Below are positions 8,327 to 18,908 of a stretch of DNA of 58,288 bases, piece by piece. How positions within the stretch are numbered: the stretch's first letter is position 1; every line of letters begins with the position of its first letter. Position numbers and translations under genes: made by a program. The stretch is from Steroidobacter sp. (GTDB lineage: Bacteria; Pseudomonadota; Gammaproteobacteria; Steroidobacterales; Steroidobacteraceae). Location of the stretch: contig JAICPY010000015.1 in the NCBI GenBank assembly GCA_025929585.1, forward strand, positions 1-58,288, in the 5' to 3' direction. The notes below the pieces were generated by a model. That model saw only the letters and a list, made by a program, of their open reading frames with translations. It had not been told where the DNA came from and ran no database searches.

Positions 8327-10828
8327 ATGAAGCGAATGCTAGTCAATGCAACTCAAGAAGAAGAGTTGCGCGTCGCTCTGGTTGATGGACAGAAAATCTA
8401 CGATCTAGACGTCGAAGTACCTTCCCGCGAACAGAAAAAAGCCAACATCTACAAAGGACGCATCACGCGTGTCGAGCCGAGCCTCGAAGCGTGCTTCGTC
8501 GATTACGGCGCGGAGCGCCACGGCTTCCTGCCCCTGAAGGAAGTCTCCAAGGAATTCTTCAAGTCGAACGCTTCGTTGAGCGGCCGCCTCAACATCCGTG
8601 AGCTTCTCGAAGAAGGTCAGGAACTGATCGTTCAAGTTGAAAAGGAAGAGCGCGGCAACAAGGGAGCGGCGCTCACGACGTTCATCAGCCTCGCAGGACG
8701 CTTTCTCGTCGTGATGCCGAACAATGCCCGCGCCGGCGGCGTTTCGCGCCGCATCGAAGGTGAGGACCGTGAGCAGCTGCGCGAAGCGCTCGATCAGGTT
8801 CAAATCCCCGACGGCATGGGTGCCATCGTTCGCACTGCAGGCGTCGGTCGCTCGGCGGAAGAGCTGCAATGGGACTTAGACAATCTGAAAGAGGTTTGGA
8901 ATGCGATCGCGCAGGCAGCCGAGGGGCGCCCTGCTCCTTTTCTCATCTATCAGGAATCCAAGGCGATCATCCGAGCACTGCGCGATTACCTCGCAGATGA
9001 TATCGGCGAAATCCTGGTCGACAGCAAGGACGTCTTCAACGAAGCCCAGCAGTACATGCAGCGTTTCATGCCGGCGACGTTGCGCAAGCTCAAGTTTTAC
9101 GAAGACCCGGTTCCGCTGTTCACTCGGTTTCAGATCGAAAATCAGATCGAGTCAGCGCACTCTCACAAGGTGAACCTGCCCTCGGGCGGCTCGATCGTGA
9201 TCGATCCGACCGAGGCGCTCGTCTCCATCGATATCAATTCGGCACGAGCCACTCGCGGCAGCGACATCGAGGCGACAGCGCTCAATACGAATCTGGAAGC
9301 TGCGGATGAAATTGCGCGTCAGCTGCGGCTGCGCGATCTCGGTGGCTTGATCGTCGTCGATTTCATCGACATGGAGTCGCAGAAGAATCAGCGCGCGGTC
9401 GAGGATCGTTTGCGTGATGCAGTCAAACAAGACCGAGCGCGTATCCAGATCGGCCGCATCTCACGCTTCGGTTTACTGGAGCTGTCACGCCAGCGCTTGC
9501 GTCCCTCAATCGGAGAATCCGCGAGCATTTCCTGCCCGCGATGTAACGGGATGGGCGCGATTCGAAGCGTTGAATCGCTGGCTCTCGCGCTGCTGCGCCT
9601 AATAGGGGAAGAGGCTCGCAAGGATCGGACGGTCAAAGTGATCGCGCAGCTCCCGGTCGAAGTGGCCACGTATCTCATGAACGAGAAACGCGAATGGCTC
9701 AACAGCATCGAATCCAAGAGCGACACGCAGGTGGTACTCGTACCCAATCGCTACATGGAAACACCTGCCTATGAGATTCGGCGAGTGCGAGACGACGAAT
9801 CACTGCTGCCTGAGAACAGCAACTTGAGTCACCTGATCCCCGCCGCACCCACGCCTGTCGTCGATGAAGCCAAACGTGAACCGTCGGGCGTTGCCGCCTC
9901 AGCCGCAGTCGTCTCATCTACCGTTCCGAGTATTCCGCCACCACCCTCCGTCGCGGCAGAATCGGCGCCGCGAGCAGTCACACCAGCAGCGGAGCAGGTC
10001 GGTATCTTCGTTCGCTTGTGGCGCTTCTTCTTCGGTGGAATGGGAAGTAAACCTGAAGCCGCTCCCGCGCAAGAAGTGAAACCCCGCCCTCGACATGAGG
10101 CCGTACGAAGAGAGCGGCACGAGTCACGCGGAGGTCGCGACCGCCACGGTCGCACGGGCGGGCGGGAGAGAGACCGCGATCGAGCGCGTCCTGATCGGGA
10201 ACGCGGTGGCCAACACGGTGCACGCGATGCGCATCGACCAGATCGAAAACCTCGAGAGCATTCCGCGCCTGAAGCTGGGCAACGTTCGGAATCAGAGAAA
10301 CGCTCGCAGCAACCGCCGCGGCAATCCGCTGCACCGGCCGGCAGTCAGGGTCCTCGTCCCGAAGTGACCGCCCCGCCTGCGCAAGCCGGCGAAACCGGTT
10401 CGCGTCCAGAGCGAACTGGAAGAAGCCGTCGCGGACGACGCCGTCGAGGACGAGGACGAGGTGGAGACGAAGGTCCTCAAGCTCACGGCGATAACACACC
10501 TCATCACGCCGGAGATAATGCGGCGCAAGACTCTCACGCGGGCTCAGCTAGCGAGAGCTTCGATCGTGGTAGCGACGCCTCGAGATCACCATCTGAAAAT
10601 GAGACACGGACAGAGCGTGCACCTCGATCGGAGCCTGCATTCGAACATCGTGAGCGGCCAAGCGGGCCAGAAGCCGAACGCGCGCCTCCGCCGGCTCCTG
10701 CTCAATCGGAGAATCGGTCAGATACGACCTCATCGTCGGACCCCAACAAGACTTATACGGTCTGGACCTCGACTCCACCAACCATCAGCAGCTCGTGGGG
10801 CAATCCAGGTCCACGTCGCGACGAGTGA
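8327..10828 (+). CDS. rne: Ribonuclease E
   Basis: 833 residues. The endoribonuclease initiates mRNA decay and processes rRNA/tRNA, and scaffolds the degradosome at the inner membrane. The N-terminal S1 domain (about residues 35-120) is followed by RNase H-like/5'-sensor regions and the DNase I-like site, with Asp in [14 protein letters not shown] and Asp in VVDFIDM. The zinc-link SCPRCNGMG (about residue 400) allows tetramerisation. The rest is disordered: a proline-rich stretch, an amphipathic segment [11 protein letters not shown] that probably binds the membrane, then an Arg-rich RNA-binding region (about 600-720). It is shorter than E. coli RNase E (1061 aa); no enolase or PNPase site is recognised. 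Confidence 0.97.
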   Translation: MKRMLVNATQEEELRVALVDGQKIYDLDVEVPSREQKKANIYKGRITRVEPSLEACFVDYGAERHGFLPLKEVSKEFFKSNASLSGRLNIRELLEEGQELIVQVEKEERGNKGAALTTFISLAGRFLVVMPNNARAGGVSRRIEGEDREQLREALDQVQIPDGMGAIVRTAGVGRSAEELQWDLDNLKEVWNAIAQAAEGRPAPFLIYQESKAIIRALRDYLADDIGEILVDSKDVFNEAQQYMQRFMPATLRKLKFYEDPVPLFTRFQIENQIESAHSHKVNLPSGGSIVIDPTEALVSIDINSARATRGSDIEATALNTNLEAADEIARQLRLRDLGGLIVVDFIDMESQKNQRAVEDRLRDAVKQDRARIQIGRISRFGLLELSRQRLRPSIGESASISCPRCNGMGAIRSVESLALALLRLIGEEARKDRTVKVIAQLPVEVATYLMNEKREWLNSIESKSDTQVVLVPNRYMETPAYEIRRVRDDESLLPENSNLSHLIPAAPTPVVDEAKREPSGVAASAAVVSSTVPSIPPPPSVAAESAPRAVTPAAEQVGIFVRLWRFFFGGMGSKPEAAPAQEVKPRPRHEAVRRERHESRGGRDRHGRTGGRERDRDRARPDRERGGQHGARDAHRPDRKPREHSAPEAGQRSESEKRSQQPPRQSAAPAGSQGPRPEVTAPPAQAGETGSRPERTGRSRRGRRRRGRGRGGDEGPQAHGDNTPHHAGDNAAQDSHAGSASESFDRGSDASRSPSENETRTERAPRSEPAFEHRERPSGPEAERAPPPAPAQSENRSDTTSSSDPNKTYTVWTSTPPTISSSWGNPGPRRDE

Positions 10829-10836
10829 GAGAACCA

Positions 10837-10871
10837 GGCAGGACGGATACGCAGCCGCAATCCGTCCTGCC
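10837..10871. terminator. Bidirectional 3'-end hairpin between rne and the phosphatase gene
   Basis: GGCAGGACGGAT and ATCCGTCCTGCC form a perfect 12-bp stem with an 11-nt loop, 8 nt after the rne stop and between two convergent genes. No T-tract, so termination is inferred; it may instead protect 3' ends. Confidence 0.6.
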
Positions 10872-10884
10872 CGGGTTAGACAGC

Positions 10885-11361
10885 TCAGCGGGCGTCAAGC
10901 CGGCTGAGCACTTCCTGCAATAATCCTTCGCTCGCTTCTTCGAGCAAGTCCAGCACCTCTTCGAACCCGAGAGGCCCACCGTAGTATGGGTCGGGCACCC
11001 GCCTCATCGTTGCAGTGGGTGCATAGTCCATCAGCAACCGGATTCGTTCGTGGTACTTCGGAGCCGCTCGGCTCCTGAGCGCCGCTAAATTCTCTTCATC
11101 CATTACGAGGATCAGATCGAACCGTTCGAAGTCCTGGCTACTAACTTGCCTCGCACGCAACGATGACAGGTCGATACCTCGGCGTCTCGCCGCTTCGATC
11201 GCGCGCCTGTCAGGCGGAGCGCCGACGTGATAGTCGTGAGTACCGGCAGAGTCGACCTCGACAAGGGCTTCGGGAGCGCGCTGCGCGAGAACATGACGGA
11301 ACATACCCGCCGCACTCGGAGACCGGCAAATATTGCCCATGCAGACGAAGAGAATGCGCAT
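10885..11361 (-). CDS. Low-molecular-weight protein tyrosine phosphatase
   Basis: 158 residues. The P-loop CMGNICRSP near the N-terminus (CX5R, Cys7 nucleophile) and the general-acid loop DPYYGG (about residue 123) are complete, so it should be active. Such enzymes often dephosphorylate tyrosine kinases of polysaccharide export, but no kinase gene is nearby, so the substrate is unknown. It is last in the comEC-exbB-exbD-msbA-lpxK-ycaR-kdsB series. The start is preceded by pyrimidine-rich repeat HIR-1 and no Shine-Dalgarno is visible. Confidence 0.93.
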   Translation of the reverse strand: MRILFVCMGNICRSPSAAGMFRHVLAQRAPEALVEVDSAGTHDYHVGAPPDRRAIEAARRRGIDLSSLRARQVSSQDFERFDLILVMDEENLAALRSRAAPKYHERIRLLMDYAPTATMRRVPDPYYGGPLGFEEVLDLLEEASEGLLQEVLSRLDAR

Positions 11362-11372
11362 GATGAAAAAAC

Positions 11373-11407
11373 GGGTGACGGGTGACGGGTGACGGGTGAC
11401 GGGTGAC
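11373..11407. repeat. HIR-1: single arm, five perfect GGGTGAC units
   Basis: Five exact 7-nt units GGGTGAC fill 35 nt of the 90-nt gap between kdsB and the phosphatase gene. No matching C-rich arm is seen on the kdsB side, so this is a half element. Its edge lies 11 nt before the phosphatase ATG on the minus strand. Confidence 0.9.
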
Positions 11408-11451
11408 CAAAAAAGATTGAGACATCAGCAACGTGAGGTCAATTCGCGCCG

Positions 11452-12201
11452 CTACGCAACTGCTGCACGCACACGCTCGAGATCTTCTGGTGTGTCCACA
11501 CCTGCGGGCGGCGCGCTCGCCGCGATCGCAACCACGATCTTCATCCCCGCTTCGAGCGCTCGCAACTGCTCCAGCTTTTCGATTCTCTCCAGCTTGCTGG
11601 GTTCCAATGAGCTCAATCTACGAAGCGCCCGTACCCGATACGCATAGATGCCCAAGTGACGGTGCGAGCCTGCAAACGCCGTTTGACTCGTGATTCCGCC
11701 CACCGCGCCCTCTCGATTCCAAGGAATCGGCGCGCGGCTGAAATACAGCGCCGTCTTATTGTGACCCATCACGACTTTGACGGCGTTTGGGTTCAGGAAC
11801 TCGCCGAGATCTTTGATCGGCGTGCAAAGTGTTGCGATATCGGCATCAGCATCAACCTCGAGCAGAGCTGCGACTTGATTGATGAGCACCGGGGGAAGTT
11901 GAGGTTCATCTCCTTGAACGTTTACGACGATGACCTCCTCACCCCACGCATGGATCGCGGCGACTTCCGCAATCCGATCGGTACCCGATGCATGATCGAT
12001 CCGCGTAATCACGGCATGCGGCGAAGCTGCGTGCGCAATCCTCTCATCATCCGTTGCGACCCAAACTTCATCAGCTTTACTGCCTCGAGCAGCCTCGATC
12101 ACCCACTGAATCATCGGCCGTCCCGCGATGTCGAGGAGCGGCTTTGCAGGCAGTCGCGCGGAGGCGTAACGCGCCGGAATGACGACCTTGAAAGACATCA
12201 T
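11452..12201 (-). CDS. kdsB: 3-deoxy-manno-octulosonate cytidylyltransferase (CMP-Kdo synthetase)
   Basis: 249 residues. KdsB activates Kdo as CMP-Kdo for LPS inner-core assembly in the cytoplasm. The N-terminal nucleotide-binding loop [14 protein letters not shown], the VNVQGDEP motif and the RHLGIYAYR segment are all conserved. Two consecutive ATGs overlap the ycaR stop codon (12198-12200), indicating translational coupling. The position downstream of lpxK and ycaR matches E. coli. Confidence 0.97.
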   Translation of the reverse strand: MMSFKVVIPARYASARLPAKPLLDIAGRPMIQWVIEAARGSKADEVWVATDDERIAHAASPHAVITRIDHASGTDRIAEVAAIHAWGEEVIVVNVQGDEPQLPPVLINQVAALLEVDADADIATLCTPIKDLGEFLNPNAVKVVMGHNKTALYFSRAPIPWNREGAVGGITSQTAFAGSHRHLGIYAYRVRALRRLSSLEPSKLERIEKLEQLRALEAGMKIVVAIAASAPPAGVDTPEDLERVRAAVA

Positions 12202-12389
12202 CGATCCTGCAATAGGGGATCCGTAGGTTCCAGATTTCTAGCTTCCTCCTCGAGCATGACTGGAATGTCATCGCGAATCGGATAGGCAAGCCGATCGGCA
12301 CGGCACACGAGCACTTGTTGCGCCTTCGAATATTGCAGAGGCCCTTTGCATAAAGGGCATGCGAGGATGTCGAGCAGTTTGGTATCCAT
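12198..12389 (-). CDS. ycaR: Trm112-like zinc-ribbon protein YcaR
   Basis: 63 residues, [20 protein letters not shown] at the N-terminus. UPF0434/Trm112 family; the family normally has a CPxCKG motif and [14 protein letters not shown], both seen here. Biochemical function in bacteria is not settled. The start at 12389 matches the family N-terminus; the frame open to 12512 is antisense read-through within lpxK. It lies 5 nt after lpxK and overlaps kdsB by 4 nt. Confidence 0.93.
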   Translation of the reverse strand: MDTKLLDILACPLCKGPLQYSKAQQVLVCRADRLAYPIRDDIPVMLEEEARNLEPTDPLLQDR

Positions 12390-12394
12390 AATCT

Positions 12395-13426
12395 TCAACC
12401 GGTATCTCGAAGGAGACGTTCGAGCAGAGTCGAGACGATTGCCGCATCGTGATCGCTCAACTCTACCTGGAGAGGAACGGCCCAGTGCCGTTCGTCGGAA
12501 ATCGCTCGGCATTTTACGGCATCTTTCTCGGTCATCAGTACCGGCGCGTCATCGTCGAACACGATGTCCTCGCGCCGCAGTTTGGCATGATCGTCTAAGG
12601 GATGCTCTTCGATGTCCAACCCTAGCTCGCGTAACGCGCCAAAAAAGGCTTCCGGATGCCCGACTGCAGCGAGCGCATGAATGCGCTTGCCGCGAAATTC
12701 CGACAATGGCCTTTGCGCACCATCTCGAACATGCACTGCACCGAGGATGCCCGCTCTCGCGAGGACGACAGGCGGGCCGAAATCAGACGCGGCATGGCTC
12801 GGTTGCAGTGCGCTGCCGCGGCGAGTGATAACGCGAAGATCAACTTCGTTGCAGCGTTCATAGGACTCTCGCAATGGACCTGCAGGCAGCAAGCGACGGT
12901 TACCCAGAGCTCGCTGCTCATCGATCACCAGGATTTCTGCGTCCCGCTGCAAACGATAATGTTGTAGACCGTCGTCCGAGAGCACGATCTGGGCGCCCGC
13001 CGCAATCGCCTCTCGTGCATCCTCGACCCGATCAGGACCCGCAATGACGATGGCCGATGTGCGCATGGCGTAGAGAATCGCCTCGTCCCCTACTTCCTCC
13101 CACGGGGTGTCGGCCGTGACTCGCCGTGGCCATGTTGACGAATTGCCGCCGTAGCCCCGTAAAACGATACCGACTCGCAGACCCCGCGCGCTGATCTGGT
13201 GTGCAAGCCAGATAGTGAAAGGCGTTTTGCCCGTGCCGCCAACAGTGATGTTGCCGATCACGATGACCGGCTGTGTGACCCGAACACTCTTGAATAGGTC
13301 GGCTCGAAAAGCCACTCTGCGTGTAGCAGCGAGCAAACCGAACAGCCAAGACAAAGGCAACAGTAGCAGCGAGCTGATCTGGGCCTTACCGTACCAAACA
13401 CGCTGCAAGTAGCGGTCTAAGCCCAT
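12395..13426 (-). CDS. lpxK: Tetraacyldisaccharide 4'-kinase
   Basis: 343 residues. Phosphorylates lipid A disaccharide at the inner membrane. The N-terminal hydrophobic segment ([15 protein letters not shown]) precedes the Walker [13 protein letters not shown] (about residues 58-69). [10 protein letters not shown] motif (about 147-155) is typical of LpxK. It follows msbA and precedes ycaR-kdsB as in E. coli, coupling lipid A phosphorylation, flipping and Kdo supply. Confidence 0.97.
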   Translation of the reverse strand: MGLDRYLQRVWYGKAQISSLLLLPLSWLFGLLAATRRVAFRADLFKSVRVTQPVIVIGNITVGGTGKTPFTIWLAHQISARGLRVGIVLRGYGGNSSTWPRRVTADTPWEEVGDEAILYAMRTSAIVIAGPDRVEDAREAIAAGAQIVLSDDGLQHYRLQRDAEILVIDEQRALGNRRLLPAGPLRESYERCNEVDLRVITRRGSALQPSHAASDFGPPVVLARAGILGAVHVRDGAQRPLSEFRGKRIHALAAVGHPEAFFGALRELGLDIEEHPLDDHAKLRREDIVFDDDAPVLMTEKDAVKCRAISDERHWAVPLQVELSDHDAAIVSTLLERLLRDTG

Positions 13427-13488
13427 GTCAGCGTTTGCGCGCGATCGCGTCGAGGTATTGCAAAGGTGTCTTCACGCGTTAGATGCGA

Positions 13489-15264
13489 TCACGCGTTGAA
13501 CTGCACACCGTGCAGCATTGCATAGGATCCCTTCGCCGCGAGGAGTTGTTCGTGCGTGCCGCTTTCGGCGACGCGACCCGCGTCGAGCACGACAATGCGA
13601 TCCGCTTTCTCGACCGTCGAGAGTCGATGCGCGATGACCAAGGTCGTTCTGTCTTCCATCAAGCGTTCCAGTGCAGCCTGAATGACGCGCTCCGCTTCGG
13701 TATCCAAAGCCGAAGTTGCCTCATCGAGAATTAGAATGGGAGCGTTCTTCAAGAGCGCGCGGGCAATGGAGATCCTCTGGCGTTGTCCGCCGGAGAGCAA
13801 CACGCCACGGTCTCCGACCAGGGTATCGAGGCCCTCAGGCAAATCGTTGGCGAACTCGAGCACGTGAGCCGCGCGCGCTGCTTCTTCGATTTGCGCATGC
13901 GACAACTCTCGACCGAACGCAATGTTGCTTCGAAGCGTACCGTTGAATAGCACGACTTCTTGACTGACCAACGCGATCTGATCCCGCAGGCTCCGCAAAT
14001 GATACTCGCGCACATCGTGTCCATCGATGAGCACGGCACCGGAATCCACATCGTAAAAGCGAGGCAGCAAATTCACCAGCGTCGACTTACCGCTGCCGGA
14101 ACGCCCGACGATGGCAACCATTTCCCCAGCGGCAATAGCTAAATCGATGTTGTGAAGTGCCACGCCCTTACCGGCGGGATACGAGAAAGAGACGTTCTTG
14201 AACTCGATCGCGCCTCGAACCCGCTCTGCAGTGAGCGTTCCGCCGCTCGGTTCGGCGGGTTCGGCCAATAGTTCGAACAGGCTTTGTCCAGCGGCAATGC
14301 CCTGCTGCAACGGCCCGGACACACCGACGAGGCTGCGTAACGGTTGCGCGATATTGACTAGAGCAACTAAGAACGCAAGTAGATCGCCCATACTCATGCG
14401 ATTGTTGATCGCATCCGAGATCGCAATCGATAACACGAAACTCGATCCGAGGGCGGTCACCATTTGCACGACCGGATTCGAGAATCCTTTGGTCAATACC
14501 AGCCGCATGTGGGAGCGCCGGTTGTGCTCGTTGACGACCTCGAATTGCGCGTTCTGATATCCCTGCGCGTTGTACACCTTGACGATGCGGGGGGCTTCGA
14601 GTGTTTCCTTGGCAACGCGGGTGATATCACCCATCGAGTCTTGAATGCGTCGGCTGTAACGCCGAAACTTTCGGTTGATCAAGGTGACGAGCCAACCGAC
14701 CAACGGACCCATCAGCAATGCGATGAGCGTCAAACGAGTGTTGATGACGAATAGCGCAACGAGTGAGCCGGTGATCGTCAACGCTTCGCGCACTGTGACT
14801 ACGACCGAGTCGGTCGCAGCCTGGCCGATTTGTTCAGTGTTGTACGTCAGACGGGAAAGCAACGCCGCGGTCGAGTGTCGGTCGTAGTAACCGACAGGCA
14901 GATTGACGACGCGCTCGAAGACTTGAGCTCGCAACTTCTTGACGATCTGCCGACCGACATACCCCATGCAATACGTTTGCGTGAAGTCTCCGAGGCCGCG
15001 AAAGAAGAACAAGACGATGAGCGCGATCGGCAACCAGACGATGGTCCGTGGATCCCGATTCTCGAAGGTGCCGTCCCCGAAGAATTTCGCAAACACAGTG
15101 AAGCTCACCATGCTCGCAGAGAACAATACTGCGCCGAACACTCCCAGCAGGAACACGCCGCGATGGGGACGTAGATAAGCGAGAAGTCGGCGATAGGTTT
15201 GCCAAGCGTCGGGCCAATTCGTAGGGCCAGGCGTCGTTTGTGAGACTCGATCCGAAGATGCCAT
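13489..15264 (-). CDS. msbA: Lipid A export ABC transporter, ATP-binding/permease protein
   Basis: 591 residues, a half-transporter with six predicted membrane helices (about residues 30-320) fused to an ABC ATPase. Walker A GRSGSGKST, signature LSGGQRQRISIARAL, Walker B LILDEATSALD and the switch His in VIAHRLSTV are intact. As a homodimer it flips lipid A-core across the inner membrane. Neighbours lpxK and kdsB support this role over a drug exporter. Confidence 0.96.
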   Translation of the reverse strand: MASSDRVSQTTPGPTNWPDAWQTYRRLLAYLRPHRGVFLLGVFGAVLFSASMVSFTVFAKFFGDGTFENRDPRTIVWLPIALIVLFFFRGLGDFTQTYCMGYVGRQIVKKLRAQVFERVVNLPVGYYDRHSTAALLSRLTYNTEQIGQAATDSVVVTVREALTITGSLVALFVINTRLTLIALLMGPLVGWLVTLINRKFRRYSRRIQDSMGDITRVAKETLEAPRIVKVYNAQGYQNAQFEVVNEHNRRSHMRLVLTKGFSNPVVQMVTALGSSFVLSIAISDAINNRMSMGDLLAFLVALVNIAQPLRSLVGVSGPLQQGIAAGQSLFELLAEPAEPSGGTLTAERVRGAIEFKNVSFSYPAGKGVALHNIDLAIAAGEMVAIVGRSGSGKSTLVNLLPRFYDVDSGAVLIDGHDVREYHLRSLRDQIALVSQEVVLFNGTLRSNIAFGRELSHAQIEEAARAAHVLEFANDLPEGLDTLVGDRGVLLSGGQRQRISIARALLKNAPILILDEATSALDTEAERVIQAALERLMEDRTTLVIAHRLSTVEKADRIVVLDAGRVAESGTHEQLLAAKGSYAMLHGVQFNA

Positions 15265-15291
15265 GAGCCAGCGGCTGTGCGTAAGGATGCG

Positions 15292-15729
15292 CTAGTTCGG
15301 CGTCCGAGCTTCTTGCTGCTCGTTCACTGTCGCGATACTGATGGAACGGAACCCTAGACGTCCCAGTACATCCATCGCGGTCACCACTGACTGATGCGTA
15401 GCTCGCGCATCGGCTCGAAGAGTGATCGGCGTTTCCCGCGAATCACCGGCGATCTTCGACACGGCCGCGGACAACGTCGCCGGACTCGTATTGATCAATG
15501 TCTGTCCGTTGACACGATATTCGCCCGATGCAGTGACCGCGACCTCGATCGGATCCTTGCGTTGTTCCGCTGCGGGCTCGGCGCTCGCCTGCGGCAATTG
15601 CAACTCGATGCGTGACTCGTCCACGAAGGTCGTCGAAACCATGAAGAAGATCAGCAGCAGCAACACGACATCGACCAGCGATATCAAATTGAGCTCCGGC
15701 TCTTCGTGAGCTCGACGTGAGAGGTTCAT
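15292..15729 (-). CDS. exbD: ExbD/TolR-family biopolymer transport protein
   Basis: 145 residues. A short cytoplasmic N-terminus is followed by one membrane helix LVDVVLLLLIFFMVSTTF carrying the proton-pathway Asp, then a periplasmic domain. It forms a proton-driven motor with ExbB. Its ATG overlaps the exbB stop (ATGA). Within an msbA-lpxK cluster, as in Xanthomonas relatives, it may energise an envelope process rather than TonB; no tonB gene is in the window. Confidence 0.92.
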   Translation of the reverse strand: MNLSRRAHEEPELNLISLVDVVLLLLIFFMVSTTFVDESRIELQLPQASAEPAAEQRKDPIEVAVTASGEYRVNGQTLINTSPATLSAAVSKIAGDSRETPITLRADARATHQSVVTAMDVLGRLGFRSISIATVNEQQEARTPN

Positions 15730-16343
15730 CGCCCGACTCCGCCCTGTGCTTCGATCGCCTGCACCAGCTTGATCGCTTCCTTCTCCATCTGCACCACGAG
15801 AGACTCCACGCGGCCGCGCAAGTACTTGTAGCCGATCAGGGCCGGGATCGCGACGGTCAGACCTGCTGCCGTCGTAATCAAGGCTTCCGCGATACCCCCT
15901 GCAAGCGCGGCTGGGTTGCCAATGCCGTCGGTGGTAATTGCATTGAAGGTTCGGATCATGCCGATCACGGTTCCTAGCAGGCCCATGAGCGGCGAGAGTG
16001 AGGCGATCGTGCCGAGCGTACCGATGAACCTGTCCAGTTCGTGTACGACGTGCCGCCCCGTGTCCTCAATGCTCTCTTTGATGACGCTGCGGTCGCGGTC
16101 GCGGTTTGCGAGTCCCGCAGCGAGAATCTTGCCCAGCGGCGAATTCTGCTGAAGCGCAGTGATGTGTTTATCCTGGATTGCTTGCTGCTCGACCCAACGC
16201 CATACCTTCTCGGTCAAGTCCCCCGGCAGGACTCGCTTGGGTTGTAACGTCCAGAGCCGTTCCAGAAATATTGCGGCAGCAACGATCGAGGCTAAGATGA
16301 TCGGCCCCATCATGATGCCGCCGGCTTTCACGATTTCGAACAT
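15726..16343 (-). CDS. exbB: ExbB/TolQ/MotA-family proton channel protein
   Basis: 205 residues from the ATG at 16343 (AGGCGA upstream); a TTG four codons earlier is possible. Three membrane helices are visible: GGIMMGPIILASIVAAAIFL, the pair around IASLSPLMGLLGTVIGMI, and LITTAAGLTVAIPALIGY. These match MotA/TolQ/ExbB. Coupled by 4-nt overlap to exbD. ExbB pentamer with ExbD dimer makes the proton-driven motor. Confidence 0.92.
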   Translation of the reverse strand: MFEIVKAGGIMMGPIILASIVAAAIFLERLWTLQPKRVLPGDLTEKVWRWVEQQAIQDKHITALQQNSPLGKILAAGLANRDRDRSVIKESIEDTGRHVVHELDRFIGTLGTIASLSPLMGLLGTVIGMIRTFNAITTDGIGNPAALAGGIAEALITTAAGLTVAIPALIGYKYLRGRVESLVVQMEKEAIKLVQAIEAQGGVGR

Positions 16344-16406
16344 GGTCGCCTGCAACCGGCCTATACGATTGGCTGCGCATACTACCAGCTTTCCCTGCGC
16401 CGATAA

Positions 16407-16422
16407 GTGAAGTGAACTTCAC
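16407..16422. other. Short palindrome between comEC and exbB
   Basis: GTGAAGT and ACTTCAC flank a GA dinucleotide, a 7-bp palindrome in the 86-nt gap. It could be an operator half-site pair or a weak hairpin; nothing decides this. Confidence 0.3.
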
Positions 16423-16429
16423 AAGCTGC

Positions 16430-18748
16430 CTAGCCGCCCGTAAGAGCATTGCCAGCCTCAGAGAAGTTCATCCCTCGCGTCCAATAGCGGCGAGCGGACT
16501 TGCGGTGTTCTCGAATGCGTATCGGCTCGTTCGGCACGAGATAGATCTCGATCGCTCCGCTGCGAGCTGTCGAGAGGACGCCGGAGCCCACATCTCGCCA
16601 TCGCTGTACGACATCGGGCTTTGGTAATCCCCACCGGTTGCGATATCCGACTGAGAATATAGCGAGCTCGGGCGAAAGTGCGCGGACGAAGGGTTCCGTG
16701 GAGGAAGTTCGACTTCCATGATGAGGCGCAACGACGATGTCCGGTCGAGCGATTGGATTGCGCAGCAACCATTGTTCGGCATGCGCTTCGATATCGCCAG
16801 TCAGCAGCACACTTCCGCCAGCGGCCGAGATCCTGAGCACACAAGAGGTGTCGTTGTCACCGCCTTCGAAATCGACTGAAGGGTGCAAGATCTCGAAGCG
16901 TACCTCGTCCCAGGTCCATGTCTCGCCGCGCACACAAGTCATCGCACCCGCAGGGAGCGGTGACAGTGAAGGGCCTACCAACAGCCGCCCGATTCGCATC
17001 GACTCCACGATCGAATCCATACCGCCTCGATGATCCATATCCGAATGACTGATGATTAACGCGTCGATTCGACGCGCGCCCTGCGCGTGCAGATATGGAA
17101 GTACGGCAAATTCAGCCGCGTCGCGACCACTCTGAAACGCGGGGCCGGCATCGAACACCGCGGTACGCGAATGCGTACGAATCACGGCCGATAGTCCTTG
17201 TCCCACATCCAGTACGGTCAACTCGAAGCTACCAAGCTCAGGCATCCTGGGAGCGCTAAACAGCGGCACCGAACACAACACTGCCCCTAACACCCTCGAA
17301 GGCGCTATGCCGGGCAAGATCAGCAGCATCGCTCCGAGCAACATTGCGAGCATCGCTGGCAGCGAGGGCGTCGGAAAGTGCCATAGCGCGATCGGTTGAT
17401 CGGAGAGCCATTGCAGGGGTTGCCAGACTCCTTCCAACAGCCAGGATGCAAACTCCAGCGGCAACGTGCCTATCGGTGCTGCGATCGCCGAACCCAGCGC
17501 TCCGAGCAAGACACAGGGCACGATCACGATCGTAAACAACGGCACAGCGAGCGCATTGGCCAGCGGTGAGATCAATGAAACACTACCGAACGCCGTGATG
17601 AGCAATGGCAATAAACCCAACGTCACGGCGAGCTGAACTCGTGCAAAGCCTATTACGGCAGAGTCGCGCTCGAGGCGCCCCGACATCGCGATAACGATGG
17701 CCACGACTGCGCCAAACGAAAGCCACGCGCCCACCGAAAGAGGTGCAAAAGGATCCACCAGTAGAACGGCGCACACAGCAAGCCCAAGCGCCTGCGCGAT
17801 AGGCAACTCTCGTCGAAGCCAGCGGGCGGCGAAGTACAGCGCAAGCATCAAAAGCGTTCGCTGAGTGGGGATCGATAGCCCCGCGAGTAACGAGTAGCTG
17901 GCAGCGCCGAGCGTGCCGAATACCACCTGTCCATGCAACGCCGTCCATCCTCGTGCCTGGGCTCTTCTGATTCTCACGATGGATCCGCCGAGCCACGCTG
18001 CGATCGCAGCGACCATGGTGATGTGCAGTCCGGAGATTGCCATCAGATGCGTAGTGCCACTGGCGGCGAACACGTCCCATTGTTCCTTAGTCATCCGCCG
18101 CGTGTCCCCGATGGCCAATCCCTGCAGCACTCCAAGCATCCGCGTATTCGTCAGCGCTGCTTCCATGCGTTGCGCGATCCACGCTCTCGCACGTGTCACT
18201 AGATACCCTTTCGCACCGGATAGAAGACGAGTGCGATCGTCTGCTTTGATGTAGCCTGTCGCGCCAATGCCATGCGCGAAGAGATGGGCTTCATAGTCGA
18301 AGCCTCCTGGATTCGAAAATCCATTGCGTCGCTTGAGCCGCACGAGTAACTGCCAGCGCTCTCCGACGGCGGGAACCCGGGGTGCTCGATACCAAGTCAG
18401 CAACACCTTGCGAGGCAATTGGACGTCTGACTCTTCGACATCGAGCTCGAAGCGCACGTCCTGCTGCAGGATTGCCGGTAAGGATGCCACGCGTCCTTGC
18501 AAGACGATGTCGCGGCCCTCTAGAGACGCCGGAAGATCATCGGCCAATCGGATTGCGGCGTGCCCCCACGCCCAACCGAGACCGGCAATGAAAGCGATGA
18601 GCACGATCGAGCGAAGGTTGGATGCGAGTAGCAGCCCGATCAGGAGAACGATGACATAGGAGACATCAGGTAAGCCGGCCAGCAGATGGATGCAGCAGTG
18701 ACCTGCAAGAAAGGACAATCCTACTCGGCCCACAGCGCCTCCGTGCAC
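16430..18748 (-). CDS. comEC: DNA internalization-related competence protein ComEC/Rec2
   Basis: 772 residues, full length. ComEC is the inner-membrane channel for single-stranded DNA uptake in transformation. A DUF4131-like N-terminal part (GRVASLPAILQQDVRF) is followed by the multi-helix competence domain (MAISGLHITMVAAIAAWLGG) and a C-terminal metallo-beta-lactamase-like domain with SHSDMDHRGG, LLTGDIEAHAE and APHHGSRTSS. With the pilus genes at the window's left edge this suggests natural competence (inference). GTG start. The conserved comEC-msbA-lpxK order is kept with exbBD inserted. Confidence 0.95.
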   Translation of the reverse strand: MHGGAVGRVGLSFLAGHCCIHLLAGLPDVSYVIVLLIGLLLASNLRSIVLIAFIAGLGWAWGHAAIRLADDLPASLEGRDIVLQGRVASLPAILQQDVRFELDVEESDVQLPRKVLLTWYRAPRVPAVGERWQLLVRLKRRNGFSNPGGFDYEAHLFAHGIGATGYIKADDRTRLLSGAKGYLVTRARAWIAQRMEAALTNTRMLGVLQGLAIGDTRRMTKEQWDVFAASGTTHLMAISGLHITMVAAIAAWLGGSIVRIRRAQARGWTALHGQVVFGTLGAASYSLLAGLSIPTQRTLLMLALYFAARWLRRELPIAQALGLAVCAVLLVDPFAPLSVGAWLSFGAVVAIVIAMSGRLERDSAVIGFARVQLAVTLGLLPLLITAFGSVSLISPLANALAVPLFTIVIVPCVLLGALGSAIAAPIGTLPLEFASWLLEGVWQPLQWLSDQPIALWHFPTPSLPAMLAMLLGAMLLILPGIAPSRVLGAVLCSVPLFSAPRMPELGSFELTVLDVGQGLSAVIRTHSRTAVFDAGPAFQSGRDAAEFAVLPYLHAQGARRIDALIISHSDMDHRGGMDSIVESMRIGRLLVGPSLSPLPAGAMTCVRGETWTWDEVRFEILHPSVDFEGGDNDTSCVLRISAAGGSVLLTGDIEAHAEQWLLRNPIARPDIVVAPHHGSRTSSTEPFVRALSPELAIFSVGYRNRWGLPKPDVVQRWRDVGSGVLSTARSGAIEIYLVPNEPIRIREHRKSARRYWTRGMNFSEAGNALTGG

Positions 18749-18908
18749 AAAAATCAGAGATCAAGAATTTCATTCGCCATCCTTGAGCGAATGCGTATCG
18801 CGCGTGCCCTTCGCACCTCTCTTCAGATCCGATCGCTCCAATCGACAGCTGGCTGGACCGCTCGGTACCTTTCGAGTGTTAGGACCTGAGATACTGCGTT
18901 ATCAATCT

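Noticed and set aside
11373-11407. CRISPR-like tandem array
   Set aside because: Units are 7 nt with no spacers and no cas genes; it is a simple tandem repeat.
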